Below are positions 39,013 through 48,017 of a stretch of DNA of 64,000 nt, piece by piece. Each line of letters starts with the position of its first letter. Positions within the stretch are counted from its first letter, which is position 1. Origin of the DNA: Arthrobacter sp. APC 3897 (GTDB lineage: Bacteria; Actinomycetota; Actinomycetes; Actinomycetales; Micrococcaceae); contig NZ_JASDDG010000018.1 of assembly GCF_030407495.1 (NCBI RefSeq), forward strand, positions 19,301 through 83,300. The letters are read 5' to 3'. The notes below the pieces were generated by a model that made no database searches, was not told the origin of the DNA, and saw nothing but the letters and a program-made list of their open reading frames with translations. The translations under genes and the position numbers were made by a program.

Positions 39013-39552
39013 GTGAGACCCCGTGCGGTGCCTGTAATCCGGGCAGCCGGCACGGAAGATGTTGCCCTGCTGCCCGCAGTGGAGGCCGCATCGGACACCC
39101 TGCTGAACGGGCTGGCGGAGCCCGGCAGCCCTGGCGTGAGCATGGTGAGCATGGGCCCGGGCATGCTGCCGGCGCCGGCTGCAGTCCCGGAGCTGGCCGC
39201 CGCGCTGCACATCCTGGTTGCGGGAGTGCCCCCGGTGGGATTCGCCCGCATCGAGGAAGTGGATGGCCAGGCCCATCTGGAGCAGCTCTCCGTTCATCCC
39301 TCGGCAGCCGGTGCCGGGCTGGGCCGGCGGCTGGTGGAATCCGCACTGCAGTGGGCCCGGGAACAGGGTTACCGTTCCATGACGCTGTGCACTTTTGCCG
39401 GCGTTCCGTTCAATGCGCCGTTTTACCGCAGCTGCGGGTTCGTGCCGGTGGATGTCCCGCAGGGGGAACTGCGGGCCCTTCGGGACCACGAGCGGCAGCT
39501 CGGACTGGACGGTCTCGGGCCGCGGGTGGCCATGCGCAGGGTGCTGCAGTGA
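39013..39552 (+). CDS. GNAT family N-acetyltransferase
   Basis: 179 residues, GTG start immediately after the preceding stop. The acetyl-CoA-binding motif A is HLEQLSVHPSAAGAGLGRRL (near 89-110), followed by AREQGYRSMTLCTFAGVPFN and NAPFYRSCGFVPVD, the usual GNAT C-terminal strand. It is the third gene of the Nudix/hydrolase/GNAT unit. The substrate cannot be predicted. Confidence 0.85.
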   Translation: MRPRAVPVIRAAGTEDVALLPAVEAASDTLLNGLAEPGSPGVSMVSMGPGMLPAPAAVPELAAALHILVAGVPPVGFARIEEVDGQAHLEQLSVHPSAAGAGLGRRLVESALQWAREQGYRSMTLCTFAGVPFNAPFYRSCGFVPVDVPQGELRALRDHERQLGLDGLGPRVAMRRVLQ

Positions 39553-39584
39553 CGGCGCCGGTTTCGTGACTTCTTGGAATTAGA

Positions 39585-39624
39585 TGAAGCTTCAAGTAAG
39601 CTCATTACATGAACCTTCAAGTAA
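39585..39624. promoter_or_regulatory. Direct repeat CTTCAAGTAA around the VOC gene start
   Basis: CTTCAAGTAA occurs at 39590-39599 and again at 39615-39624, 25 bases apart, the second inside the first codons. The left copy is part of the palindrome GAAGCTTC (39586-39593). MarR-type regulators of detoxification genes use related TTGAA/TTCAA boxes, so this may be an operator. Confidence 0.35.
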
Positions 39625-40496
39625 ATGCTCCTGATCTTCTGCCCGCCGATCTGTCCATGGGCACCGTCATGCTGAAGGTCGGTGACATGGCCAAGGTGTC
39701 CGCCTACTACCGCGGCGCACTGGGCCTGGAAATCGTGGCCGAGGCCGACGGCGGCCAGTACCTGGGCCGCGCGGGAGTCCCCGTAGTGCACCTGGCTCCG
39801 GCGCCGGGGCTGCAGGTGGCGTCGCGGGGTGAAGCGGGACTCTTCCATACTGCGGTCCTGTTCGAGACCCAGGCCGACCTGGCAGCCACTGTGGCCTCAG
39901 CTGCGCAATACGATCCGGCCGCCTTTGTGGGTTCCGCGGACCATTTGGTCAGCGAGGCGTTCTACTTCACGGATCCCGAAGGCAACGGGATCGAGCTGTA
40001 CTATGACAAGCCCCGGGACACCTGGAACTGGGACACTACTGCGTCCGGCCGCGAGGTGCGCATGGCATCGCTCACCCTTTCCCCGCAGGCCTACTTCCGT
40101 GAACATCTGACCGAAGCCGCGCTGGCCAACCTCAAGACTGCCGATGCGGCCGTGGGGCACGTGCACCTTCAGGTGGGCGACACCGCCGTCGCTGAATCCT
40201 TCTACGTGGACACCCTTGGATTTGAGCGGACCGCCGGATTCCACGGGCAGGCCCTGTTTGTCTCCGCCGGCGGCTACCACCACCACATGGCCATGAACGT
40301 CTGGAACAGCCGCGGGGCAGGACCCCGCCGGGACACCCTCGGCCTCGGTGAGGTGCTCATTGCTGTTCCGTCCGCCGACGACGTCGCCGGGCTGGCGGAC
40401 CGGCTGAAGGTTGCCGGGATTTCCAGCCACCACACGGGTGCCGAGCTGCGCTTTGAGGATCCCTGGCGCAACCGGCTGCGCATCGCCGTCGGCTAG
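39609..40496 (+). CDS. Two-domain VOC (glyoxalase/extradiol dioxygenase-like) protein
   Basis: 295 residues with two vicinal oxygen chelate modules, about 15-135 and 180-290. The metal ligands are suggested by MGTVMLKVGDM and IELYYDKP in the first, and GHVHLQVGD (His), GGYHHHMAMNVWNSRG (His) and LRFEDPWRN (Glu) in the second. This is the CatE-like family, in which the second module usually holds the metal. Roles include extradiol ring cleavage and detoxification of quinones or aldehydes. It stands alone, with repeat motifs at its start that suggest its own regulator. Confidence 0.85.
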   Translation: MNLQVNAPDLLPADLSMGTVMLKVGDMAKVSAYYRGALGLEIVAEADGGQYLGRAGVPVVHLAPAPGLQVASRGEAGLFHTAVLFETQADLAATVASAAQYDPAAFVGSADHLVSEAFYFTDPEGNGIELYYDKPRDTWNWDTTASGREVRMASLTLSPQAYFREHLTEAALANLKTADAAVGHVHLQVGDTAVAESFYVDTLGFERTAGFHGQALFVSAGGYHHHMAMNVWNSRGAGPRRDTLGLGEVLIAVPSADDVAGLADRLKVAGISSHHTGAELRFEDPWRNRLRIAVG

Positions 40497-40573
40497 CCGG
40501 TTCAGTGTCCGGAGGATTCATCGCCAGCCTTCCCCGGCGCTTGATCCGCTGCGGGGCGGGTCCGGCACCCGAG

Positions 40574-40602
40574 TCGCCAAAGATGGAGTCATCTGGCACA
40601 AT
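40574..40602 (+). promoter_or_regulatory. Possible rpsP promoter
   Basis: TCGCCA (40574-40579) and CACAAT (40597-40602) are separated by 17 bases. The TGGCACAAT context resembles the possible -10 elements seen upstream of rplS and the DUF3145 gene in this window. Confidence 0.4.
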
Positions 40603-40736
40603 GGTCAGGTACTCGATCTGCGCGGCCCCTCTCTCCGTGCATGCATCTTGTCCTTTTTGAACCCCAACGTTATGGCCCGCCCCACGGGAGCAGAAGTACG
40701 GGTTCGCCCCATTTCAGATCAGGAGTGACCACAAAA

Positions 40737-41135
40737 GTGGCCGTAAAGATTCGCCTTAAGCGCCTCGGCAAGAAGTTCTCAGCACACTACCGCGTTGTTG
40801 TCATGGATTCCCGTGCCAAGCGCGATGGCCGTGCCATCGAGGAAATCGGACTGTACCGTCCGACCGAGAACCCGTCGTACATCGACATCAAGTCAGACCG
40901 TGCGCAGTACTGGCTCAGCGTCGGCGCCCAGCCCACCGAGCAGGTTGCAGTTCTGCTGAAGATCACCGGTGACTGGCAGAAGTTCAAGAACATCGAAGGC
41001 CAGGAGGGTACCCTCCAGGTCAAGGCTCCCAAGGAAGCTTTCGTGGCTCCCGAAAAGAAGTCCGTGATCGTTCCCGAGGCCATCACCCCGAAGGCCAAGA
41101 AGGACGAGGCTCCCGCAGAGGCTGAGGCCGAGTAA
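40737..41135 (+). CDS. rpsP: 30S ribosomal protein S16
   Basis: 132 residues from the GTG at 40737 ([20 protein letters not shown]), the universal S16 N-terminus; AGGAG is 11 bases upstream. The conserved [14 protein letters not shown] and [17 protein letters not shown] follow. After residue ~85 there is a 45-residue Lys/Glu/Ala/Pro extension typical of actinobacterial S16. It is the first gene of the rpsP-khpA unit that leads into rimM-trmD-rplS. Confidence 0.97.
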   Translation: MAVKIRLKRLGKKFSAHYRVVVMDSRAKRDGRAIEEIGLYRPTENPSYIDIKSDRAQYWLSVGAQPTEQVAVLLKITGDWQKFKNIEGQEGTLQVKAPKEAFVAPEKKSVIVPEAITPKAKKDEAPAEAEAE

Positions 41136-41136
41136 C

Positions 41137-41379
41137 TTGCTGGCCGAAGCGCTGGAGCATCTCGTCCGCGGAATCGTTGACAGTCCTGAGGACGTCAAAG
41201 TTACCGCCAAGAGCAACCGCCGCGGGGAAACCCTCGAGGTGCGAGTTCATCAGGATGATCTGGGCCGCGTCATCGGACGCCAGGGACGGACGGCACGTGC
41301 ATTGCGCACAGTGATCGCCGCCCTCGCGAACGGAGAGCCGGTCCGCGTCGATGTAGTGGATACCGACCGCCGCCGCTGA
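41137..41379 (+). CDS. khpA: KH-domain RNA-binding protein KhpA
   Basis: 80 residues, TTG start 1 base after the rpsP stop. A single KH domain with the GxxG loop in DLGRVIGRQGRTARAL. KhpA (YlqC) binds RNA, in other bacteria as a partner of KhpB/Jag, affecting cell division and translation. Its position between rpsP and rimM is conserved across Gram-positives. Confidence 0.94.
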   Translation: MLAEALEHLVRGIVDSPEDVKVTAKSNRRGETLEVRVHQDDLGRVIGRQGRTARALRTVIAALANGEPVRVDVVDTDRRR

Positions 41380-41458
41380 CAATCCGCGGCACGGCCGGAC
41401 TGCATCGTCGGTTCACAGCACTTTCATAGCAGTACCAGTTGAACGCAGTTCACGGCAT

Positions 41459-41493
41459 CCGGCCCCTGCACCAGATAATGGTGGAGGGGCCGG
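41459..41493 (+). terminator. Strong hairpin between khpA and rimM
   Basis: CCGGCCCCTGCACCA and TGGTGGAGGGGCCGG pair over 15 positions with one mismatch around the loop GATAA. ATGTGTTTTCC follows, a weak T-rich tail. It lies 79 bases after khpA and 72 bases before rimM, so it could attenuate transcription into rimM-trmD-rplS. Confidence 0.65.
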
Positions 41494-41565
41494 ATGTGTT
41501 TTCCGGGTCCTCACCGGCCCAACCCGGTTGCAGCACCCCGCCGCACCAATACAAGGAGATTCCCC

Positions 41566-42162
41566 ATGCAGTTACAGGTGGCCCGCATCGGCAAGCCGCA
41601 CGGCATCCGCGGCGAAGTAACCGTCCAGGTCCTGACTGACGCCCCCGAAGACCGCTTTGTGCCCGGGACCGAGCTCACCGTCGAGCCCGCGTCCAAGGGT
41701 CCGCTCACTGTCCTCAGCGCCCGCTGGAACAAGGACATCCTGCTGCTCGGTTTCGAGGAAGTTGTGGACCGCAACGGCGCCGAGGAACTGCGCGGGGCCA
41801 TGCTCTCCGTAGACACCGACGAGCTGGATGACGAGGACGACGACGAGGGCTGGTACGAGCACGAGCTGGTGGGCCTGAAGGCCCGCATTGGCGGCGACGT
41901 CGTGGGTACCGTCAGCGGCCTGCGCACCCTCACCGTCCAGGATCTGCTGGTGATTGACGACAATGAGGGCCGCGAGGTCTTCGTCCCCTTCGTCGAAGCC
42001 ATTGTGCCCGAGGTCAACGTGGAAGACGGCTACGTGCTGCTGACCCCGCCGGAGGGCTTGTTTGAACTGAACCTCCCCGAGGATAAGCAGGACAAGCAGT
42101 CCAAGCCGGCGAAGGAAAATGCCGGCAGGGACGCGGATGCTCAGAACGAGGCCGGCCGCTAA
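41566..42162 (+). CDS. rimM: Ribosome maturation factor RimM
   Basis: 198 residues from the ATG at 41566 (QLQVARIGKPHGIRGEVTV), with AAGGAG 7 bases upstream. RimM helps assemble the 30S head through S19. The N-terminal RimM domain is followed by an acidic stretch (TDELDDEDDDEGWYEHELVG) and the C-terminal PRC barrel (VFVPFVEAIVPEVNVEDGY), then a Lys/Glu-rich tail. Its stop abuts the GTG of trmD. Confidence 0.95.
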   Translation: MQLQVARIGKPHGIRGEVTVQVLTDAPEDRFVPGTELTVEPASKGPLTVLSARWNKDILLLGFEEVVDRNGAEELRGAMLSVDTDELDDEDDDEGWYEHELVGLKARIGGDVVGTVSGLRTLTVQDLLVIDDNEGREVFVPFVEAIVPEVNVEDGYVLLTPPEGLFELNLPEDKQDKQSKPAKENAGRDADAQNEAGR

Positions 42163-42960
42163 GTGCGTATTGATGTAGTCAGCATTTTCCCGGAGTATCT
42201 GGCAGCACTGGACCTGTCGCTGATCGGCAAGGCCCGGCAGGACGGACTGCTGGACCTCAACGTGCACGACCTGCGGGACTTCACCACGGACCGCCACCGC
42301 ACCGTGGATGACACCCCCTACGGCGGCGGCGCCGGCATGGTCATGAAGGCTGAGCCGTGGGCACAGGCTCTGGCTTCCGTCGCGGAGGCGGGAAACAGCG
42401 GCGGCGACGGCGGCACCCGCCCCGTGCTGATCGTCCCCTCGCCCGCCGGAGCCGTGTTCACCCAGACCATGGCCTATGAGCTGGCGGAAGAAAAACACCT
42501 GGTGTTTGCGTGCGGACGCTACGAGGGGATCGACGAGCGCGTCCTGGAGTGGTCCGGTGAGCGTTTCGACGTGCGCCCGGTCAGCCTGGGGGACTATGTG
42601 CTCAACGGGGGAGAAGTTGCCGTGCTGGCCATGGTGGAGGCCATTGGCCGCCTGGTGCCCGGCGTCGTCGGCAATCCCGAATCCCTGGTGGAGGAGTCGC
42701 ACTCCGACGGACTGCTGGAATATCCGGTCTACACCAAGCCGTCATCGTGGCGGGACCGGAACGTGCCGGACATCCTGCTCAGCGGCAACCACGGCAAGAT
42801 TGCCCAGTGGCGCCGCGAGCAGCAGCTGCAGCGCACCGCCGTCCGCCGTCCGGACCTGCTGGAAAAGTTTGACGTCTCCCAGCTGACCAAGGCTGACAAA
42901 GCGGCCCTGGCCGCCATGGGATACGACGTGATGAAGGACCGCATCCAGCTTCGCGGCTGA
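42163..42960 (+). CDS. trmD: tRNA (guanine(37)-N(1))-methyltransferase
   Basis: 265 residues, GTG start directly after the rimM stop. TrmD methylates G37 of tRNAs next to the anticodon, preventing frameshifts. [20 protein letters not shown] begins the protein; [26 protein letters not shown] and the knot sequence [17 protein letters not shown] are all intact, as is the C-terminal [14 protein letters not shown]. Confidence 0.97.
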   Translation: MRIDVVSIFPEYLAALDLSLIGKARQDGLLDLNVHDLRDFTTDRHRTVDDTPYGGGAGMVMKAEPWAQALASVAEAGNSGGDGGTRPVLIVPSPAGAVFTQTMAYELAEEKHLVFACGRYEGIDERVLEWSGERFDVRPVSLGDYVLNGGEVAVLAMVEAIGRLVPGVVGNPESLVEESHSDGLLEYPVYTKPSSWRDRNVPDILLSGNHGKIAQWRREQQLQRTAVRRPDLLEKFDVSQLTKADKAALAAMGYDVMKDRIQLRG

Positions 42961-42990
42961 TTGGTGGCGTTTGTGCGGGTGTGGCAGAAT
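42961..42990 (+). promoter_or_regulatory. Possible rplS promoter with a long leader
   Basis: TTGGTG (42961-42966) and CAGAAT (42985-42990), spacer 18, lie directly after trmD and about 180 bases before rplS. The GGCAGAAT box resembles the GGCACAAT boxes upstream of rpsP and the DUF3145 gene. A leader of this length could carry regulation of L19. Confidence 0.35.
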
Positions 42991-43179
42991 AGATAACTGT
43001 GTCATCTGGGTCCGCACCTGCCACAGGGGGAGCGCGGCCAACAGAATGCACACCGGCGGCCAATCCTCGGCTTCGCCGGTCTTATAGCTTCGGCAGCATC
43101 TGTGCAGTCCAACGGGCCGCATCCTTGCCTGCCGTTACCAAAGTGGATGACCTGTGGCGTTCACCAGGAGTGATAAACA

Positions 43180-43539
43180 ATGCACATCCTAGATTCTGTT
43201 GATGCAGCCTCGCTGCGTTCAGACATCCCCGAGTTCCGCGCCGGTGACACGGTCAAGGTTCACGTAAACATCATCGAAGGCAAGAACACCCGTGTTCAGG
43301 TCTTCCAGGGCTTCGTCATGAAGCGCCAGGGCGACGGCCTGCGCGAGACCTTCACGGTCCGCAAGGTCAGCTTCGGCGTCGGCGTGGAGCGTACCTTCCC
43401 GGTGCACTCCCCGGTTCTCGACAAGATCGAGCTCGTCTCCAAGGGCGATGTCCGCCGCGCCAAGCTGTACTACATGCGCGACCTGCGCGGCAAGGCAGCC
43501 AAGATCAAGGAAAAGCGCGACGCACGTCCCGCCAAGTAA
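43180..43539 (+). CDS. rplS: 50S ribosomal protein L19
   Basis: 119 residues from ATG ([20 protein letters not shown]) with AGGAG 9 bases upstream. The family core [39 protein letters not shown] and [28 protein letters not shown] (given here only in part) is complete. The C-terminal [12 protein letters not shown] is basic. The gene follows trmD after a 219-base gap that probably holds its own promoter. Confidence 0.97.
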   Translation: MHILDSVDAASLRSDIPEFRAGDTVKVHVNIIEGKNTRVQVFQGFVMKRQGDGLRETFTVRKVSFGVGVERTFPVHSPVLDKIELVSKGDVRRAKLYYMRDLRGKAAKIKEKRDARPAK

Positions 43540-43544
43540 TTTTC

Positions 43545-44267
43545 TTGATCCACGCAGCATCCGCTTCCGGGGAATCTTCGGACTCCTCCCGGAAGCACAC
43601 GAAACGCCGGTCCACGATTGTGGGCTGGCGTTTTGTGCTCTGCGCTCTCGCCGCCGCCGTGGTGCTGGTGGCACTGGTCCGCGCGTTTGTCGTGGACGTC
43701 TACTACATTCCGTCCGAGTCGATGCAGCCGCTGCTGGAACCGGGGGACCGCGTGGCGGTCTCGCGGACCGAGTACCGCTCCGGTGAAATCCAGCGGGGGG
43801 ACGTGGTGGTCTTTGACGGCCGCGGGTCCCTGGCTCCGCTGAACAGCGGGGACGCCGCCCCGGTTGCGGCGCTGAAGTCCCTGGCCCGCTGGGCGGGACT
43901 AATGGGCAGCGACACAGTCTATGTGAAACGGGTCGTCGGGCTCCCCGGGGACCGGGTTACCTGCTGCACCGCGGATGACCCGCGCCTGACCGTCAATGGA
44001 ACTCCGCTGGACGAGCCGTACGTTTATCCTTCCGACGCTCCCAGCGACAAGAACTTCGACGTCATCGTCCCCGAGGGAAGGCTGTGGCTTCTGGGCGACC
44101 ACCGGTCCGAGTCAGCGGATTCACGTTCGCTCCTGGGCGCCCCGGGCGGCGGCCTCATCTCCGAGGACCGCGTCATTGGCCGTGCCACGGCCATCCTGTG
44201 GCCGCTGGAGCGCAGTTCGGATATTGAGCGGCTAGAGTTAGGAGCCGAGTGGAACACGGCGAAATAA
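43545..44267 (+). CDS. lepB: Signal peptidase I (first of two)
   Basis: 240 residues, TTG start 5 bases after rplS. It cleaves signal peptides on the outer membrane face. A basic N-terminus and one helix (FVLCALAAAVVLVALVRAFV) precede the catalytic Ser in YYIPSESMQPLLEPGD. The catalytic Lys is in TVYVKRVVGLPGDRV, and LLGDHRSESADSR is the conserved box E. Compared with the second copy it has a single helix closer to the N-terminus and a slightly shorter catalytic domain. Confidence 0.93.
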   Translation: MIHAASASGESSDSSRKHTKRRSTIVGWRFVLCALAAAVVLVALVRAFVVDVYYIPSESMQPLLEPGDRVAVSRTEYRSGEIQRGDVVVFDGRGSLAPLNSGDAAPVAALKSLARWAGLMGSDTVYVKRVVGLPGDRVTCCTADDPRLTVNGTPLDEPYVYPSDAPSDKNFDVIVPEGRLWLLGDHRSESADSRSLLGAPGGGLISEDRVIGRATAILWPLERSSDIERLELGAEWNTAK

Positions 44268-44278
44268 GAGGACAGCAT

Positions 44279-45085
44279 ATGGCTCAGAACGTCCCGGACG
44301 AGCCCACCAGGAACCCCGGCCCCAGCGTTCACGGGGCCCATTCAGCACGTCCACGGACAGCAGCTCCGGGCCGTAAGGACAAAGAAAAGCACCGAGGTTT
44401 TGGCGGCTGGCTCCGCGAAGTCGCCACCATCATCGTGATCGCGCTGCTGCTGTCCTTCCTCATTAAGACCTTCCTGTTCCGGGCGTTCTACATTCCCTCG
44501 GGCTCCATGGAAGACACCCTGGAAATCAACGACCGGATCTTTGTGAACCTGCTGGTTCCGGAACCCTTCGACCTGAACCGCGGCGACGTGGTGGTCTTCA
44601 AGGACACCAAGGGCTGGCTGCCCGAGCTTCCTCCGGCCGCCGAAGGACCCGGAGCCTGGATCCGTGACGCCCTTATTTTTGTCGGCCTCATTCCGGACAC
44701 CTCGGAACAGCACCTGGTCAAGCGCGTCATCGGCACCGAAGGGGACCGCGTGGTCTGCTGCGACGCCGACGGCAGGATCACGGTCAACGGGGAGCCGCTG
44801 GAGGAGCCCTACATCTATCCCGGCGCCACGCCGTCGGACATCCCGTTTGACGTGGTTGTTCCGGAAGGCAAGGTGTGGGTCATGGGGGACCACCGCAACG
44901 CCTCCGCTGACTCACGCGAACATCTCCAGGATGCAAGCGGCGGGTTCATTGACGTCGAAGACATTGAGGGCAAGGCCGCAGTGACCGCCTGGCCGCTGAA
45001 CCACGCCGGCTTCATCGGCAGCTATCCGGAAGTCTTCGAGAACATCCCCGATCCTTCCACCTCCCTTCCGGCCGGATCCCGATGA
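44279..45085 (+). CDS. lepB: Signal peptidase I (second of two)
   Basis: 268 residues from the ATG at 44279, GAGG 8 bases upstream. A ~45-residue cytoplasmic, Lys/Arg-rich N-terminus precedes the helix [20 protein letters not shown]. The catalytic Ser is in [17 protein letters not shown], the Lys in [14 protein letters not shown], and [15 protein letters not shown] is box E. It probably arose by tandem duplication with the upstream lepB; the two may differ in substrate preference. It overlaps rnhB by 4 bases. Confidence 0.94.
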   Translation: MAQNVPDEPTRNPGPSVHGAHSARPRTAAPGRKDKEKHRGFGGWLREVATIIVIALLLSFLIKTFLFRAFYIPSGSMEDTLEINDRIFVNLLVPEPFDLNRGDVVVFKDTKGWLPELPPAAEGPGAWIRDALIFVGLIPDTSEQHLVKRVIGTEGDRVVCCDADGRITVNGEPLEEPYIYPGATPSDIPFDVVVPEGKVWVMGDHRNASADSREHLQDASGGFIDVEDIEGKAAVTAWPLNHAGFIGSYPEVFENIPDPSTSLPAGSR

Positions 45086-45843
45086 CCGCGGCGTCCGCCC
45101 TGCCGCGGCAGCCCCGGACGGGTGCCGGAAGCAAGGCACCCACGCTGCGGCACGAGCGGTCCTTCGCCGCCGTCGGCTGCAAGGTCCTGGCCGGCTGTGA
45201 CGAGGTGGGCCGGGGCGCGCTGGCCGGACCGGTCAGTGTGGGCCTGGTGGCTGTTGATCTGGCCACCGTCCGTTCACTCAAGGGCGTGCGGGACAGCAAG
45301 CTGCTTTCGCAGACTGACCGGGAAACGCTGGTGCCCCGGATCAAGAAGTGGGCCCGGGGCTGGGGTGTGGGGCATGCAAGCGCTGCGGAAATCGATCTGC
45401 ACGGCATCATGGGCGCGCTGCGCCTGGCCGGCACCCGCGCCTGGGACCAGGTCTGTGCGGATCTGACCCCCGATGTCGTCCTCCTGGACGGCAACTACAA
45501 CTGGCTGTCCCCGGTCCGCCAGGCCAGTCTTTTTGACCTTGCCGCGGATGACGGTGACGGCGGCTGCCAGGCGCCCGTGCACACCAAAATCAAGGCCGAC
45601 ATGACCTGCCTCAGCGTCGCCGCGGCCAGCGTTCTCGCGAAGGTGGAGCGGGACACGATGATGGTGGACTACGCTGTGACACATCCTCAGTACGGCTGGG
45701 AAGTGAATAAGGGATACGCCACGGCGTCCCATCGGCTGGCGATAGACGAGTTTGGGCCCACGCCCCTGCACCGGATGTCCTGGCAGTTGGGAACACGTCC
45801 GCAAGCGGATGCCCGGGACCTTGAGAGCGTCGTTGGGGGATGA
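45082..45843 (+). CDS. rnhB: Ribonuclease HII
   Basis: 253 residues, ATG in an ATGA overlap with lepB. RNase HII removes ribonucleotides from RNA/DNA hybrids and misincorporated ribonucleotides. The catalytic acids are in [19 protein letters not shown] (Asp and Glu near 38-39), LLDGNYNW and [21 protein letters not shown]. The conserved [14 protein letters not shown] near the C-terminus is present. The N-terminal ~30 residues are a variable extension. Confidence 0.96.
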   Translation: MTAASALPRQPRTGAGSKAPTLRHERSFAAVGCKVLAGCDEVGRGALAGPVSVGLVAVDLATVRSLKGVRDSKLLSQTDRETLVPRIKKWARGWGVGHASAAEIDLHGIMGALRLAGTRAWDQVCADLTPDVVLLDGNYNWLSPVRQASLFDLAADDGDGGCQAPVHTKIKADMTCLSVAAASVLAKVERDTMMVDYAVTHPQYGWEVNKGYATASHRLAIDEFGPTPLHRMSWQLGTRPQADARDLESVVGG

Positions 45844-45850
45844 TGGAAAT

Positions 45851-46174
45851 ATGAGTGCCGAAGACCTTGAGAATTATGAAACGGACATGGAGCTCCAGCT
45901 CTACCGTGAATACCGGGACGTGGTGGGGCTCTTCAGCTATGTGGTGGAGACCGAGCGCAGGTTCTACCTGGCCAACCACGTGGACCTGCAGGCACGCTCC
46001 GCGGACGGGGAGATCTACTTTGACCTGACCCTGCAGGATGCATGGGTCTGGGACGTCTACCGCTCGGCCCGGTTTGTGAAAAGCGTCCGGGTGATTACGT
46101 TCAAGGACGTCAACGTCGAGGAACTCACCCGCAATGATGACCTGACCATCCCCAAGGCCGACGAACTGGGCTGA
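45851..46174 (+). CDS. DUF2469 family protein
   Basis: 107 residues from the ATG at 45851 (SAEDLENYETDMELQLYREY). This small acidic protein is highly conserved in actinobacteria directly downstream of rnhB; its function is unknown. The signature MELQLYREYRDVVGLFSYVV, TERRFYLAN and DAWVWDVYRSARFVKSVRV are all present. It is convergent with the GNAT gene, with 4 bases between the two stops. Confidence 0.92.
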   Translation: MSAEDLENYETDMELQLYREYRDVVGLFSYVVETERRFYLANHVDLQARSADGEIYFDLTLQDAWVWDVYRSARFVKSVRVITFKDVNVEELTRNDDLTIPKADELG

Positions 46175-46178
46175 ACGG

Positions 46179-46799
46179 CTAGGACCGCGGTGTTGGCGGG
46201 GACAGTGTCATTGCGGAAAGGGCCGGGAGGTTCGCGGCGACGTCGTTCCACGTCGACCATGCCCCTGACGGTTTCCGCGGATCTCCCGCTCCGAGGCTAG
46301 AAACCCAGCCTTCAACCATCTTTCCCCGGTGCGGCAGAAGGTGCGGAACCGCGGTCGGCGGCGGGAAACCGTTGCGCCATACCGTCTTGTAGCTGCCGAC
46401 ATTTCCGGCATTCGCCGACCAGTTCACCACGTCCCAGCCGAGGTCATCCAGGGCATAGGCCACCGCCAGGCCCACGGCACGCGACATCAGCCCCTTTCCC
46501 CGGTTCCCGGGGGAGGTGACGAACCCCAGATCACCCGAATTGGCGCCCTGGAAGCGCAGATCCAAGGTGCCGGCGTAGGCTCCGTTGACCTCCAGCGCCC
46601 AGGAAATATCCTTCTCCTGGGGAACGGAAATCGTCTCCACGTACTCCACCGCCATCTCCCGCGTGTACTCCAGGGGGACGGTGGTCCACTGCTGTGACAG
46701 GGGGTCCAGAGAACGGGACAGCACCGCGTCAACATCGGCGTGGTGATGCGGGCGCAGCGTGAGGATTGAGTCGGAGAGAACCGGGATGTCATATGGCAT
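46179..46799 (-). CDS. GNAT family N-acetyltransferase (RimJ-like)
   Basis: 206 residues. An N-terminal TLRPHHHADVDAVL strand, a central EVNGAYAGTLDLRF, and the acetyl-CoA motif DLGFVTSPGNRGKGLMSRAV followed by VVNWSANAGNVGSYKTVWRNGF (given in part) are typical of protein or ribosomal-protein acetyltransferases of the RimJ/RimL branch. It is transcribed toward rnhB-DUF2469 and does not belong to that operon. Confidence 0.87.
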   Translation of the reverse strand: MPYDIPVLSDSILTLRPHHHADVDAVLSRSLDPLSQQWTTVPLEYTREMAVEYVETISVPQEKDISWALEVNGAYAGTLDLRFQGANSGDLGFVTSPGNRGKGLMSRAVGLAVAYALDDLGWDVVNWSANAGNVGSYKTVWRNGFPPPTAVPHLLPHRGKMVEGWVSSLGAGDPRKPSGAWSTWNDVAANLPALSAMTLSPPTPRS

Positions 46800-46846
46800 G
46801 GGTACACCCTAGTGCAGGCATGAGGTGCATCTCCTAAACTGCTGGC

Positions 46847-47548
46847 ATGGCGCTTCCCGAGTCCCCGCTGGCCGGTTACCTGTCCGGCAACCGCCGCCTC
46901 TATGCGCAGATGCGGCCCGACGCGGGATCTCTGGAGCTTGTCCTTGCGCTCCAGCAGGGCCTGGCAGCCCTTGCCCGGGTGAACGACGGCGGCCGGCCGC
47001 GCTGGATCCCCGAGCGGCAGATCCACCTGACACTGATCCACTTCGGCAAGGTCCGGGACGTTTATGCGGCGGTATCGGCCGCGGGAAGCATCTCCTGGGA
47101 CGAATACGAAGACCGTCTGGCTGATTACGTGGCGGCAACCGAAGCTGCGATGCCGCGCGAACCCATCCTGCTGGAACCTGCCGTGCTTTCCCGGTTTGGG
47201 CGGCACGGACGGACCCTGGTCCTGGAGTACTTTCCGTCATCGGCGCTGCTGCAAGCCCATGAGCGGGCCTACGCGGCACTTGAACTGTTCCTGACCAACT
47301 GCGGGATCACCGACGTCGACGCCTTCACCGCCGCGGATCCGAACTTCATGTATGCCTCCACCCTCCGTCCCCACATCACCCTGGCGCGCGGCTTTGCCGG
47401 GACGCTGCCTGCACCTGTTCGTGGGAGTTCGGCATCCGGCGGTTCACGGCACGGGGTGCACTATGGGTCCGCTCCGGGGGACGGCAGCATCATCCCCGCC
47501 CGGGTTCGGCTGGAGTCCATGCCGGTGGTGTATCCCGGCGTGGACTAG
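46847..47548 (+). CDS. 2H phosphoesterase (2'-5' RNA ligase-like)
   Basis: 233 residues. Two HxTx motifs characteristic of the 2H superfamily are seen: QIHLTLIHFGK near 63-73 and PHITLARGFAG near 175-185. Bacterial members (ThpR/LigT-type) hydrolyse or ligate 2'-5' RNA or cyclic phosphates; the physiological substrate is not defined. It is divergent from the GNAT gene with a 47-base gap and stands upstream of yraN. Confidence 0.87.
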   Translation: MALPESPLAGYLSGNRRLYAQMRPDAGSLELVLALQQGLAALARVNDGGRPRWIPERQIHLTLIHFGKVRDVYAAVSAAGSISWDEYEDRLADYVAATEAAMPREPILLEPAVLSRFGRHGRTLVLEYFPSSALLQAHERAYAALELFLTNCGITDVDAFTAADPNFMYASTLRPHITLARGFAGTLPAPVRGSSASGGSRHGVHYGSAPGDGSIIPARVRLESMPVVYPGVD

Positions 47549-47657
47549 CGCCGCGCCTTCCTCCCCAGAGCCCGTTCTGTCCCCGGAACGGGAAGCGCCG
47601 TCCACAAAGCGCGGCCGCTGCCGGCTGAAGGCCCGGCAAACAGCGCATGGTGGGCAC

Positions 47658-48017
47658 ATGAGAGCTAAGGACACCTTGGGACAGCGCGGCGAGGAGCTTG
47701 CCGCCATCTTTCTGACGGCCGGCGGCATCGAAATAGTGGACCGCAACTGGCGGTGTCCCGACGGCGAGATTGACCTGGTGGGCGTGGACGGCGAGACGCT
47801 GGTGATTGTGGAGGTCAAGACGCGTTCCTCCCTGGACTACGGGGACCCGCTGGAAGCCATCACACCGGCCAAGCTCGCACGGCTTTACCTGCTGGCGAGC
47901 AGATGGAGGCGGGCCTCTGCACGGCATTACCCGGCCTTCCGCGTGGATGCCGTGTCGGTTCTCGACAACGGTTCCGGCGCACCGGTGATCGAGCATCTGA
48001 AAGAGGTTGCGCTGTGA
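47658..48017 (+). CDS. yraN: YraN family protein (UPF0102)
   Basis: 119 residues from the ATG at 47658 (RAKDTLGQRGEELAAIFL). This endonuclease-like fold has PDGEIDLVGVDGETLVIVEV followed by KTRSS, with acidic and Lys residues of a PD-(D/E)XK-type site; the function is not established. The yraN-comM-dprA order is common in actinobacteria. The stop overlaps the comM start by 4 bases (GTGA). Confidence 0.93.
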   Translation: MRAKDTLGQRGEELAAIFLTAGGIEIVDRNWRCPDGEIDLVGVDGETLVIVEVKTRSSLDYGDPLEAITPAKLARLYLLASRWRRASARHYPAFRVDAVSVLDNGSGAPVIEHLKEVAL

